Source: Thalassomonas sp. RHCl1
GTDB taxonomy: Bacteria; Pseudomonadota; Gammaproteobacteria; Enterobacterales; Alteromonadaceae
Direction of reading: 5' to 3'
Assembly: GCF_947387555.1 (NCBI RefSeq)
Contig: NZ_CANDNZ010000004.1
Coordinates: 124,001 to 188,000 of the forward strand
Length of the DNA stretch: 64,000 nt
Made by a program: the position numbers and the translations under genes. The notes below the pieces were generated by a model. The model made no database searches. It was not told the origin of the DNA and worked only from the letters and a program-made list of their open reading frames with translations. Shown one piece after another: positions 44,645 to 53,425 of this stretch. The first letter of the stretch is position 1; every line of letters begins with the position of its first letter.

Positions 44645-46762
44645 CTACGACTCCGCCTGGCTCAATGGAAGGTGAATGGTGATGGCTAATCCTTTATAGT
44701 GGCTTTGTGAAGACATAATTGTTCCCCTGTGTGCTTCAATAATACTTTTACAAATGGAAAGACCTAATCCGGATCCTCCCGTGGCCCGGCTGCGAGACGC
44801 CTCCACCCGGTATAAACGCTCAAAAATAAGCGGCAATTCTTGCTTACAAACCCCGGGAGCACTGTCCTGGATGCGAATATCTAACCGATCATTTCTCACC
44901 CGGGTGTCAAAGACAATCTGCCCGGGCAAATCGGTATAGGTCATGCTGTTATCAATCAGATTACTAATCACTTGCTTGATCTTGCCCTGATCAAAGGAAA
45001 TGCTTATATCATCGGGGATATCAATGCTTTGCGACCATTTATAACCTTTGGCTGTTACCGTCTCTTCCAACTCCTGCGTCCACGAAGTTAACGTCGACAG
45101 GCAATTATACTCGGCCAAGTCCAGCTTCAGCGCACCGATATCCGATTGCGCCACCTGGTAAATATCACTGATCAGGCGATTAATTTCCCCGATTTTTATA
45201 ATTAAGCCGTCATAAGAAGCGTTCACGTCCCTGACCAGGTTATGCTGCAGTGCTTCAACCTTTAACTGCAGCACCGTCAGCGGCGTACGCAGCTCATGAG
45301 AAACATCCGCCAGCAACTGGTTTTTCTTTTCCACCAACTCCGCCATCATTTGCGAGCGCTGGATCACCAGCTGCCGCTTTTTGTTTTGCCGGTAAATAAA
45401 GAAAGTCACCAACAGCACCAGCAGCACAAAAGCGACCAGGGCATAATTACGCTGATGTTGAAACTTTAATTGCGCCAGCTCTTCCTGGTGGGTCAGCAGT
45501 TTAAACTCATTGACGATTTGCTCGGTTTTAAAGGTATCGGATAACTCACTGACTTGATCCTGATGGTTTTGCGCCGCCTGCTCTGCTTTGAATTTATGAT
45601 GTTCCGCCAGGTGCTCATAAGCTTTTTCATGATTATTTAATTGCTTATAAAGGTTGGAGACATTTTTATGGGCTTCAGCTTTCATATCCAGATGATCAAT
45701 CTCAACCGCCATGGTTAACGCTTTTTGAAAGTTCTCCATCGAGTCTTCATACTGCTCCAGCCAGGAGTGAATAATACCCAAATCGATTTGACTCTGGATA
45801 ATCAGCGCCTTGCTGTCCATCTCGGTTGCCAGGGCAAGCGCCTTACGATGATATTCCAGTGCGCGTGAGTATTCTTCCTTACTGCGATATGCTTCCCCCA
45901 GGCGTTTGTTGATAAAAAATAAATTATGCTGATTGCCAATGGTTTTTTCTAAAGGCAATGCCTCGTTCAGGTAGACAATGGCTTTATCGTTATTTTTATC
46001 CATCAAATAGGCAACACTGGCGTTAAGCAGTTGCTCTGCGACCCAGGTAGCCTGGTCAAATTTGCGGGCGTGAGCCAGGGCTTTATTATAGTGGGGAATG
46101 GCTTCATGATAACGGCCATAATGCATATACACCTGGGCAATATCGCTAAAGGTACGGGTGGCTTCAATCTTTTGGATATAACCTCCCTGCTCCAGCGCTT
46201 GGTTATAGTAGGATAGCGCCTGATCATAATCGCCGTTGTAATAATACATTAACCCGATATCACTCAAAGTCACACCTATTTCATAAGAGTGCTTGAGCTC
46301 TCGGTAGTCTGTTAATGCCTGCTGAAAATAAGCAATCGCCTTGAGGTAATTGCCCTCTTTATTCATGATCGAATAGGCGATGTCTTTGGCTGCCGTGGCT
46401 TTTTCATCGAGATTACCTTTTTCCAGCGCCAGCTTTTCATTTTCAATCACCAGCGCCGCAGCCTGTTCAACTTTCCCTAAGTTAAAATAAGCATTCGCCA
46501 GATGATGGTTGATCAGTAATGATTGTGAGTTATTTGGATAACGGCTAAGCAATTGCCGTGTTTCCTCTGCCAAGACACTCGCCTTTTCGGGGTCTTCTTC
46601 AACGTAATAACCGCTTAATTCAATCAGCACAGGAATTCTGTCCTGCCCGGTCAAGCTTTTAAGACGCTCTTCCAATGCAACCATCTGTTGCGATACGGCC
46701 AAAACGGCTTGACTCAGGGTAAATAAAACAATGAAAAATAGGAACTTAAGATAATGAGTCAT
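44645..46762 (-). CDS. Periplasmic-TPR sensor histidine kinase
   Basis: Residue numbers here count from the longer frame starting at 46864. After a signal-like segment, about 400 residues consist of tetratricopeptide repeats (for example LSDIGLMYYYNGDYDQALSYYNQAL). Then come a membrane span (about 479-497), the His box DVSHELRTPLTVL (about 522) and the ATPase domain with NLIDNSMTYT and GSGLGLSICK. The TPR domain would be the sensing part in the periplasm, possibly for a protein or peptide. The start is set at the ATG at 46762 because it begins the signal peptide MTHYLKFLFFIVLF; no good ribosome-binding site was found. The kinase sits between two response-regulator genes. Confidence 0.85.
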   Translation of the reverse strand: MTHYLKFLFFIVLFTLSQAVLAVSQQMVALEERLKSLTGQDRIPVLIELSGYYVEEDPEKASVLAEETRQLLSRYPNNSQSLLINHHLANAYFNLGKVEQAAALVIENEKLALEKGNLDEKATAAKDIAYSIMNKEGNYLKAIAYFQQALTDYRELKHSYEIGVTLSDIGLMYYYNGDYDQALSYYNQALEQGGYIQKIEATRTFSDIAQVYMHYGRYHEAIPHYNKALAHARKFDQATWVAEQLLNASVAYLMDKNNDKAIVYLNEALPLEKTIGNQHNLFFINKRLGEAYRSKEEYSRALEYHRKALALATEMDSKALIIQSQIDLGIIHSWLEQYEDSMENFQKALTMAVEIDHLDMKAEAHKNVSNLYKQLNNHEKAYEHLAEHHKFKAEQAAQNHQDQVSELSDTFKTEQIVNEFKLLTHQEELAQLKFQHQRNYALVAFVLLVLLVTFFIYRQNKKRQLVIQRSQMMAELVEKKNQLLADVSHELRTPLTVLQLKVEALQHNLVRDVNASYDGLIIKIGEINRLISDIYQVAQSDIGALKLDLAEYNCLSTLTSWTQELEETVTAKGYKWSQSIDIPDDISISFDQGKIKQVISNLIDNSMTYTDLPGQIVFDTRVRNDRLDIRIQDSAPGVCKQELPLIFERLYRVEASRSRATGGSGLGLSICKSIIEAHRGTIMSSQSHYKGLAITIHLPLSQAES

Positions 46763-46913
46763 GATAGGTAAACTGCCTGTTACTTCCTTATGGCGATGAC
46801 GATCCCTTAAGATAAACGGGTAAAACACACAAGCTAACAAGATTTGTATGTACCGTTTATCCACTAGGGCGTATTAAAACATTGATCGGTTAATTCACAA
46901 ATACTTTTTCCTG

Positions 46914-47279
46914 CTAATCCATACTTCTTTTTAACACGGCATTAATTCGCAGCAGCAATTCCGACATACAAAAAGGTTTATCCAAAAAGTCATCGGCCCC
47001 GAGTTTAAAAGCCTTAATATGCATCTCGGTACTGACCACCGCCGACATGAAAATAACAGGGATTTGCGAGAATTGCCGAACCTTTTGACAAATCTCAAAA
47101 CCATCAAGTCCGGGGAGTTTGACATCCAGCAACAGCAAATCCGGCTGAAATTGCTTTACCTCACCAACAGCCAGATCGCCACATTCACAAAGTGAAGTCA
47201 TAAACCCCTTCACCGTCAACAGGTTGATTAGCGGCCCGGAAATTTCCCGGTTATCTTCCACAAGCATTATTTTTTGCAT
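46914..47279 (-). CDS. Stand-alone receiver-domain protein
   Basis: A 121-residue receiver with acidic pocket (VEDNRE), phospho-acceptor Asp in LLLLDVKLPGLDG (about residue 53), the Ser in MSA and the Lys in DKPF. The sequence runs into ELLLRINAVLKRSMD and stops where an OmpR-type protein would begin its DNA-binding domain. It is either a CheY-like phospho-relay or a truncated regulator. It lies just upstream of the kinase gene on the same strand. Confidence 0.88.
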   Translation of the reverse strand: MQKIMLVEDNREISGPLINLLTVKGFMTSLCECGDLAVGEVKQFQPDLLLLDVKLPGLDGFEICQKVRQFSQIPVIFMSAVVSTEMHIKAFKLGADDFLDKPFCMSELLLRINAVLKRSMD

Positions 47280-47350
47280 TTAGTTATCACGCTTAATTTT
47301 CAATTTACCTTAGTAATCCCTTTATTAGTGCCCCCAAATATGGAGTGAAT

Positions 47351-47455
47351 ATGGATATGGGGAATTTTCTTGCACTTTTTAAGAAATCAGCTGGCTATGA
47401 CCAAGGGTTTACAGCCAAACAAGTTAAAACTCAAGGGAGGGGTAACGGGATTTAA
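47351..47455 (+). CDS. Possible 34-residue peptide with its own terminator
   Basis: A 34-codon plus-strand frame (MDMGNFLALFKKSAG...KTQGRGNGI) with GGAG five bases before the ATG, ending ten bases before an intrinsic terminator. It is the only plus-strand element between two minus-strand gene groups, so the terminator has no other obvious client. It is next to a two-component system with a large periplasmic sensor. It could instead be a small RNA with a coding-like middle. Confidence 0.4.
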   Translation: MDMGNFLALFKKSAGYDQGFTAKQVKTQGRGNGI

Positions 47456-47464
47456 GCAATAAGG

Positions 47465-47533
47465 CACCACCCATAACCAAAATGACAGTATAAGGTTTCA
47501 GACTATGGGTGGTGTTTTGGTTTTAACTTTTTT
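47465..47533 (+). terminator. Intrinsic terminator after the 34-codon ORF
   Basis: An 11-bp perfect stem (47465-47475 with 47504-47514), 28-base loop, followed by TTTTGGTTTTAACTTTTTT on the plus strand. Confidence 0.65.
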
Positions 47534-47581
47534 AACTGAACAAATTAAGTAATACCTGACAGTTAAAAAAAATTTCAACCA

Positions 47582-47827
47582 TTAAACGTCGATAACGCCA
47601 CGCGCTGCGCACTTCCACCAACCACCGGACATATCAATACATTGCATTTGGATCTCATGTACGCCCGGATACTTGGCAGTAATATTCGCGTATGCCCCGT
47701 TGTAAGCTTCACCATAGGTAGAGCCCCAGGCACTGCTGCCCCATACCGTCTGGTGGGTAGCAGCCAAAGAAGCAAATGAGGTAGTTGCTGCGATCACAGC
47801 GGTCAACAATATCGTTTTAGTTTTCAT
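47582..47827 (-). CDS. Small secreted protein
   Basis: An 81-residue exported protein: signal peptide (cut after SLAA, about residue 23), then a Gly/Tyr/Trp-rich mature part (WGSSAWGSTYGEAYNGAYANI) with two cysteines (MQCIDMSGGWWKC) that probably form a disulfide. AAGGACTG precedes the ATG. No family recognised. Confidence 0.65.
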   Translation of the reverse strand: MKTKTILLTAVIAATTSFASLAATHQTVWGSSAWGSTYGEAYNGAYANITAKYPGVHEIQMQCIDMSGGWWKCAARGVIDV

Positions 47828-48115
47828 AACAGTCCTTATTCATATTATTTTAGTTAAATGATTAAAGTGTACGTTTGAATTCATTACCTTATAATTCAAT
47901 AACTTCAAGAAGAGACTGCAATTTTCTTCCTATAAAAAACTTACCATTTAATTTATTTTAAGACAAGCAAAAACAAACACGATAAAAACATAAATTTAAC
48001 ACACCATTTACACCACCAATAATAAAAAATAAGTACCTGTATCTAAACCCCCATTAGATCAAATATGACCGTTTTCTGGTAAACGGCACAGATTTCACAA
48101 CCGGTATTGACAAAC

Positions 48116-48135
48116 AAGCATGCATATACATACAA
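48116..48135. promoter_or_regulatory. MarR operator candidate, copy 1
   Basis: AAGCATGCATATACATACAA. The identical 20 bases recur at 48616-48635, exactly 500 bp away and again just upstream of a coding start. Near-palindromic GCATGCATAT core. Upstream of the marR gene, so autoregulation is likely. The remainder of 47828-48115 is AT-rich and holds nothing else recognisable. Confidence 0.7.
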
Positions 48136-48173
48136 TTAAAAAGACTCGAAACATTAATCACCCGGAGAAACCG

Positions 48174-48599
48174 ATGGAAATTGAAATGTGCTTTAATTTA
48201 GCCATGCGCAAGTCCAGCCGACTTATTACCAAATTCTATGAAGAAAGGTTAAGCACACTGGGATTAAAGTCTGGACAATTCTCCATTTTACGGGCGGTAA
48301 ATTTTAAAAAGCAAACCTCTAACAAAGAGTTACAGGGTATTTTAGCCATAGATCAAACAACATTATCACGTAATCTTAAACCCCTGTTCCGTGACGGCTA
48401 CCTGCGTCTGCAAGCAGATGACAATGATGCCAGGATAAAACTCATCAGTTTGACACCACAAGGTGAAACCCTATACCAAAGCGCCCTGCCCGTTTGGGAG
48501 AAGGCTCAGCAGGATATCGTTCATAAACTGGGAAAAACCGAGGTAGAAAAAATCCTCACCTTATCCGACAGCTTTGTTAAGGCTTTGGCAGGAACCTAA
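48174..48599 (+). CDS. MarR-family transcriptional regulator
   Basis: About 141 residues. The winged helix-turn-helix is SNKELQGILAIDQTTLSRNLKPL followed by the wing RLQADDNDARIKLISLTPQG, with MarR-type dimerisation helices at both ends. Start chosen at the ATG at 48174, with GGAG before it; the ATG at 48120 would put the repeat operator inside the coding region. It opens a gene group controlled by the repeated element on both sides of it. Confidence 0.9.
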   Translation: MEIEMCFNLAMRKSSRLITKFYEERLSTLGLKSGQFSILRAVNFKKQTSNKELQGILAIDQTTLSRNLKPLFRDGYLRLQADDNDARIKLISLTPQGETLYQSALPVWEKAQQDIVHKLGKTEVEKILTLSDSFVKALAGT

Positions 48600-48615
48600 G
48601 TTTCCTTTTGCATAA

Positions 48616-48635
48616 AAGCATGCATATACATACAA
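48616..48635. promoter_or_regulatory. MarR operator candidate, copy 2
   Basis: Same 20 bases as 48116-48135, between marR and the SDR gene. A related element, AACATGCATATGCATAA, occurs at 50148-50164 just before the RND gene, so three sites may tie the group to the MarR protein. Confidence 0.7.
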
Positions 48636-48656
48636 CATTTAGTAAGAGCAACATAA

Positions 48657-49508
48657 GTGAGTAAGACCATGACGCAAATAAATAACAAGGGTAACAAAAG
48701 CAAACACCGCTGGGCACTGATCACCGGCGCTTCCAGCGGTATCGGCCTGGCCTATGCCTGGGAATTGGCCCAAAGCAAGCAGTCGCTTATTTTGGTGGCC
48801 CGCAACAGGGGAAAACTCCATGAGATCAGCGAAGAATTATCCAAGCGTTATGGCATAGCGGTAAAAGTTATTGCCGCGGATCTGTCCACTTCCCAAGGGG
48901 TAGAGCATGTGATCAATGAAACTGAGGGTATGTCGGTAGAGCTGCTGATCAATAATGCCGGCAAAGAAGAATCCGGCGAGTTTTTAAAGCTCAATACCGC
49001 GGATATGCTTAGCTCTATTGCCTTAAACTGCTCGGCGCCCATGCTGCTCAGCCATCATTTTGCCAGGAAAATGGCAGAAAACGGCGGCGGCAGGATTTTA
49101 TTCCTGTCATCCATCGTCGCCTTCCAGGGGGTACCTCTGATCAGCAATTACGCCGCAACCAAAGCTTATCTGCTCACTTTTGCCGAAGGACTTGCGGCTG
49201 AAGTGCAGGATAAAGGGGTTGATATTGCCATTGCCGCCCCGGGATTTACCGATACCAACCTGGCTTCAGACATGAACTTCGACAATACCCCGATCAAGCC
49301 GATGGAAGCTATGTTTGTTGCCTGCTACACCTTAGAGAAACTGGGCAAACAGCGCATCATCATACCCGGCTTTATCAACAAATTTTTATTCTATAGCGGC
49401 AAATACCTGCAAACGCGCCGTATCAACACCACCGCCTTCGGCAAAGTATTTAAACAGGTGCTCAGCAACAAGCTAAACAAAACACAACCCAAGGAGAAGC
49501 AGGCATGA
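48657..49508 (+). CDS. Short-chain dehydrogenase/reductase
   Basis: A 283-residue SDR: NAD(P)-binding TGASSGIG (about residue 24), NNAG (about 100), the Ser of LSSIVAF and the YAATKAY catalytic pair (about 165). C-terminal membrane-like tail of SDR lipid enzymes is weak. Start may be the GTG at 48657 or the ATG at 48669. It overlaps the GST gene by four bases (ATGA). Confidence 0.9.
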   Translation: MSKTMTQINNKGNKSKHRWALITGASSGIGLAYAWELAQSKQSLILVARNRGKLHEISEELSKRYGIAVKVIAADLSTSQGVEHVINETEGMSVELLINNAGKEESGEFLKLNTADMLSSIALNCSAPMLLSHHFARKMAENGGGRILFLSSIVAFQGVPLISNYAATKAYLLTFAEGLAAEVQDKGVDIAIAAPGFTDTNLASDMNFDNTPIKPMEAMFVACYTLEKLGKQRIIIPGFINKFLFYSGKYLQTRRINTTAFGKVFKQVLSNKLNKTQPKEKQA

Positions 49509-50164
49509 ACACGGATTTAACCCTTTATTACAACCCCCTGACCGTTAACAGTATCAAGGTACAGCTGCTCTGTCATGCCCTGGAAATTGAAGTTAATTAC
49601 CAGCATATCGCCCTGCCACAGGGGGAACACCTTACCAGAAGGTTTCTGGAGATAAATCCCGACGGCAAAGTGCCGGTATTGATAGACGGCAACCAGGTGC
49701 TGACCGAGTCCAATGCCATCTTGCAATACCTGGCGAATAAACACCAATCCTCTCTGTGGCCAAAAGAAGTGCTCCATCAGGCCCGGGTGCTGAAATGGCT
49801 GTTATGGCAGGTAAGTGACTGGCAAAAAGCTGTTGGCCCTTTTGCCCACCGCCGTGTGATATTGCCCCATTGGGGCTTTACCGCCCATGAACAGCTAACG
49901 CCGCAAGCGTTGGCCGATTTTGATAAAGCCATGGCCCGCTTAGAACTTGCCCTGACCGGGAAGCAGACTCTAGTGGCAGATTCATTCACCCTGGCCGATA
50001 TCGCTATCGGCAGCAACCTGATATTGGCCGAAGAAGCGCAAATACCGCTGGAGTCTTATCCCCAGGTACGCCATTGGCTTGAACAGCTGGCCGCTCACTC
50101 CTGGTGGCAGAAAACCCGGCAAACACTGACTGAAATTTTAGACACAAAACATGCATATGCATAA
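49505..50164 (+). CDS. Glutathione S-transferase
   Basis: A 219-residue GST. The thioredoxin-like N-terminal domain opens LYYNPLTVNSIKVQLLCHAL with a conserved cis-Pro/Glu-Ser pair in KVPVLIDGNQVLTESNAI; the helical C-terminal domain follows (DSFTLADIAIGSNL). It conjugates glutathione to electrophiles or acts as a chaperone in redox or xenobiotic response. AAGGAG precedes the ATG, which overlaps the SDR stop. Confidence 0.92.
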   Translation: MNTDLTLYYNPLTVNSIKVQLLCHALEIEVNYQHIALPQGEHLTRRFLEINPDGKVPVLIDGNQVLTESNAILQYLANKHQSSLWPKEVLHQARVLKWLLWQVSDWQKAVGPFAHRRVILPHWGFTAHEQLTPQALADFDKAMARLELALTGKQTLVADSFTLADIAIGSNLILAEEAQIPLESYPQVRHWLEQLAAHSWWQKTRQTLTEILDTKHAYA

Positions 50165-50172
50165 GGTGACTT

Positions 50173-53100
50173 ATGAAAACCGATAAGCAAACATCATTTG
50201 CCGCGATACTGGCAAACAATATCGTGCAATACCCTAAGAGCTATGCCGTACTCAGCCTGTTGTTGATGCTGGCCCTGTTTAGCGCCTTGCCTAAGTTATA
50301 TAAGGATACCCGTGCGGATGCCTTTCTGGCAGAAGATAATCCGGCGCTGGTATACCGGGATAAGGTCAAGGCCCAGTTTGGCTTAAGCGACCCGATAGTG
50401 GTAGCAGTGATCAATGAGTCAAAGCTCGGGGTATTTAATCCCGGCTCATTAAACCTGGTGAATTGGTTAACGGAAGAGATCTCCGCACTGGAGAATATCA
50501 ATGCCGATCGCGTCACCAGTCTGGCAACAGAAAACAATATCACCGGTTCCGCCGAAGGCATGGATGTTGACCCTTTCTTCGATGAATTTCCCGAAACTCA
50601 GGAAATTGCCGAAAATATCTGGCAGCAGGTATCCGACTTCCCGCTTTATATGGGCAACCTGGTGGCGAAAAACCGCCAGGCAACGCTGATCGTCGCCGAA
50701 CTCAACGACGAGTCGCAAGTAGAAGACACCTACCAGCAAATACTGACGCTGGTAGCCAAAGCGCCGAAAAGCAGCGATGATGACATTCATGTGGCCGGTG
50801 AAGGGGCCATTGCCGGATATCTCGGCAGTTATATCGACGCCGATGCCCAGCGGTTAAACCCGCTGGCGGGGGTGATCATCACCCTGATTATCTTATTGGC
50901 CTTTCGCCGCGTTAGCCCAGGTATATTATCCAATGTCATTATCGCCGCTTCTGTGTTGATGACCTTAAGCATTATGGCGTTAAACGATGTCGCTTTCTTT
51001 GTTATCACCAACGCCCTGCCGGTAATTTTGATCGGCATTTCCGTTGCCGACTCCATCCATATCTACAGCCATTATTTCGAGCTGCAGGCCAAATCTCCTG
51101 AGCGGGATAAAAAAGCCATTGTGGTCGACACCCTGGTGGAAATGTGGCGTCCGATCACCTTAACCACCTTGACCACTGTTGCCGGTTTTATCGGCCTGTA
51201 TTTTGCCGCCTATATGCCGCCGTTTAAATACTTCGGTTTATTCACCGCGGTAGGCGTAGGCATTGCCTGGCTTTATTCACTGGTGTTCCTGCCGGCAGCC
51301 CTGGCCCTGATTAAACCTTCTGCCAGTAAAGGCATGATCAAACTGGCAAAAGCGAAGCAACTGGATAAATTCGCCCGGCTTATGGTGGTACTGGGTAAAC
51401 TGACCCTGGGTCATGCCAAAACGGTCATCGCCTTTTTCGTGATCATTATTTTCTGTGGCATTTTTGCCGCCACATCGCTCACGGTAGATGAAGACAGGAT
51501 TGCCACTTTCCATACCAGCGAACCTTTATACCAGGCAGATCAGGCGATTAATAAATTTCTAAACGGCACCTACAATCTCGACATTGTTGTCGAAGCCGCC
51601 GACAGCGAAGGTTTATTCGAGGTAGCTAATTTACAAAAAATGCAGGCCTTGCAGGATTACACCTTAACCTTGCCTAATGTTCAGGGCGCCACCTCCATTA
51701 TTGACTACCTGAAGCAAATGAACCGTTCATTAAACGGCGGTGACAAAGCCGAGTACCGTTTGCCGCAGGATAATGAACTGATCGCCCAATACTTTTTAAT
51801 CTACTCGGCATCATCAGATCCAACCGATTTTGAAGAAGAAGTGGATTACGATTACCGCATTGCCAATATCCGTCTGAATCTGAATAAAGGCAGCTACCAG
51901 GACACCAAAGACGTAGTAGAACAACTTGAAAGCTATATAGAAAAGCATTTCAACACCCCGGAATTAACAGCAACCATCAGCGGCCGGGTAACAGTGAATT
52001 ATCACTGGATAAAAGACTTGGGTGAAAGTCATTTTGTCGGCCTGGCGATCTCATTATTTTTAGTCTGGGCGGTATCGTCATTATTGTTCGGCTCCCTCTC
52101 TGCCGGGCTATTCGCCATTATCCCGGTGGTGAGCTCTATTTTACTGGTATACGCCACTATGGTGTTGCTTGATATAGAACTCGGCATAGGCACCTCCATG
52201 TTTGCCTCTGTGGCCATAGGTTTAGGAGTGGACTTTGCCATCCACACCATAGACAGGTTAAAGCATTTATACCGGCAAACCTGGGGCGATTGGGATGAAA
52301 GTCTCAGACGTCTATATCCAAGCACCGGCCGGGCACTGTTCCTTAACTACTTGGCCATCGCCCTGGGTTTTGGCGTATTGATTTCCAGCAAGGTAGTACC
52401 GCTCACCAACTTCGGCACTATTGTCGTGATCTCGGTAACCACCAGCTTCCTGGCCAGCTTGAGCCTGTTACCGGCCCTTATCAAAGTACTAAAACCCGGC
52501 TTCATCTCCCAGGGAGTGAGCCAAGACCTTAACCAGACAAGTGATTCAGCAATCAGCGGAGAAAAAGTGATGACCAGAAAATGGCTACGTTTAACCAGTG
52601 TGATCTTAGTAGTGGCCAGTTTAGGCGGCCTGGCAATTAACCAAAAGGTGTATGCTGCTACCCCGCCCGATAATAGCGCCATCGACGCCATAACCATAGT
52701 CGATAAAGTCAACGCGGTAGATGACGGCGAATTTGTCAGCCGGGATCTGACCATGACCTTAACAGACAAAAGGGGTAAAACCCGGGTGCGGGAAACCAAA
52801 ACCTTCCGTAAATATTACGATGGCGAAAAGCGTACCATGCTGTTTTATAAAAAACCCAGCAATGTCAAAGGCACCTCGTTTTTAACCTTTGATTACCTCA
52901 ACACAGATAAGGACGACGACCAATGGTTATATCTACCTGCCCTGCGTAAGGTCAGGAGAATTTCCGCCTCGGATCGCGGCGACTACTTCTTAGGTACAGA
53001 CTTTACCTATGAAGACATGAAGCTCGAAGGCAAACTGGAAAAAAGGGATCTTGACTTTATTGTGCTTAACAGCGAGCCATTAACACTGGACGACGGCACC

Positions 53101-53424
53101 AGTTATCAGACCTACCTGATGAAAGGCACCCCGAAAACCAGGGAAATCGCCAAAGAACTAGGTTACAGCCGCACCGAGTTTTGGGTAGACACCAACACCT
53201 GGCTGATCGTTAAGGGCAAATATTGGGGTCTTAAAGGTAAGTTACTGAAAACCCTGACCATGACAGATATCCGCCCGATAGACGGCATTTTAACCCGGCA
53301 TGTATTAACCATAGATAACAGCAAAACCGGCCATCAGACGGTCTTTACCTTTAGCAATGTTGATTACAAAAGTAAGGTTAAAGATCAACTGTTTAGCAAG
53401 CGCGCTATGAAGCAGGGTAAATAA
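50173..53424 (+). CDS. RND/MMPL exporter fused to an outer-membrane LolA-like domain
   Basis: A 1083-residue protein. Residues 1-790 form a hydrophobe/amphiphile RND exporter: two sets of membrane spans (about 22-40 and 230-410; 620-780) around large periplasmic loops, with FRRVSPGIL and SVADSIHIY/GLGVDFAIH in place of the proton-relay region. Residues 800-1083 are a LolA-like lipoprotein-sorting domain (VKGTSFLTFDYLNTDKDDDQWLYLPALRKVRRIS in abbreviated key form DDDQWLYLPALRKVRRIS) that in most genomes is a separate gene. An in-frame ATG at 52570 with GGAG eight bases upstream starts a perfect signal peptide. Either the two genes fused by losing a stop, or both forms are made. Confidence 0.85.
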   Translation: MKTDKQTSFAAILANNIVQYPKSYAVLSLLLMLALFSALPKLYKDTRADAFLAEDNPALVYRDKVKAQFGLSDPIVVAVINESKLGVFNPGSLNLVNWLTEEISALENINADRVTSLATENNITGSAEGMDVDPFFDEFPETQEIAENIWQQVSDFPLYMGNLVAKNRQATLIVAELNDESQVEDTYQQILTLVAKAPKSSDDDIHVAGEGAIAGYLGSYIDADAQRLNPLAGVIITLIILLAFRRVSPGILSNVIIAASVLMTLSIMALNDVAFFVITNALPVILIGISVADSIHIYSHYFELQAKSPERDKKAIVVDTLVEMWRPITLTTLTTVAGFIGLYFAAYMPPFKYFGLFTAVGVGIAWLYSLVFLPAALALIKPSASKGMIKLAKAKQLDKFARLMVVLGKLTLGHAKTVIAFFVIIIFCGIFAATSLTVDEDRIATFHTSEPLYQADQAINKFLNGTYNLDIVVEAADSEGLFEVANLQKMQALQDYTLTLPNVQGATSIIDYLKQMNRSLNGGDKAEYRLPQDNELIAQYFLIYSASSDPTDFEEEVDYDYRIANIRLNLNKGSYQDTKDVVEQLESYIEKHFNTPELTATISGRVTVNYHWIKDLGESHFVGLAISLFLVWAVSSLLFGSLSAGLFAIIPVVSSILLVYATMVLLDIELGIGTSMFASVAIGLGVDFAIHTIDRLKHLYRQTWGDWDESLRRLYPSTGRALFLNYLAIALGFGVLISSKVVPLTNFGTIVVISVTTSFLASLSLLPALIKVLKPGFISQGVSQDLNQTSDSAISGEKVMTRKWLRLTSVILVVASLGGLAINQKVYAATPPDNSAIDAITIVDKVNAVDDGEFVSRDLTMTLTDKRGKTRVRETKTFRKYYDGEKRTMLFYKKPSNVKGTSFLTFDYLNTDKDDDQWLYLPALRKVRRISASDRGDYFLGTDFTYEDMKLEGKLEKRDLDFIVLNSEPLTLDDGTSYQTYLMKGTPKTREIAKELGYSRTEFWVDTNTWLIVKGKYWGLKGKLLKTLTMTDIRPIDGILTRHVLTIDNSKTGHQTVFTFSNVDYKSKVKDQLFSKRAMKQGK
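52570..53424 (+). CDS. Internal start: putative separate LolA-like protein
   Basis: In frame with the RND gene, this ATG (residue 800 of the fusion) is preceded by GGAG, spacer eight bases, and opens MTRKWLRLTSVILVVASLGG, a textbook signal peptide cut near VYAA. The mature 250 residues are the LolA-like domain. If translation starts here, the product would be exported independently. This is a prediction from sequence, not observed. Confidence 0.5.
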   Translation: MTRKWLRLTSVILVVASLGGLAINQKVYAATPPDNSAIDAITIVDKVNAVDDGEFVSRDLTMTLTDKRGKTRVRETKTFRKYYDGEKRTMLFYKKPSNVKGTSFLTFDYLNTDKDDDQWLYLPALRKVRRISASDRGDYFLGTDFTYEDMKLEGKLEKRDLDFIVLNSEPLTLDDGTSYQTYLMKGTPKTREIAKELGYSRTEFWVDTNTWLIVKGKYWGLKGKLLKTLTMTDIRPIDGILTRHVLTIDNSKTGHQTVFTFSNVDYKSKVKDQLFSKRAMKQGK

Positions 53425-53425
53425 C

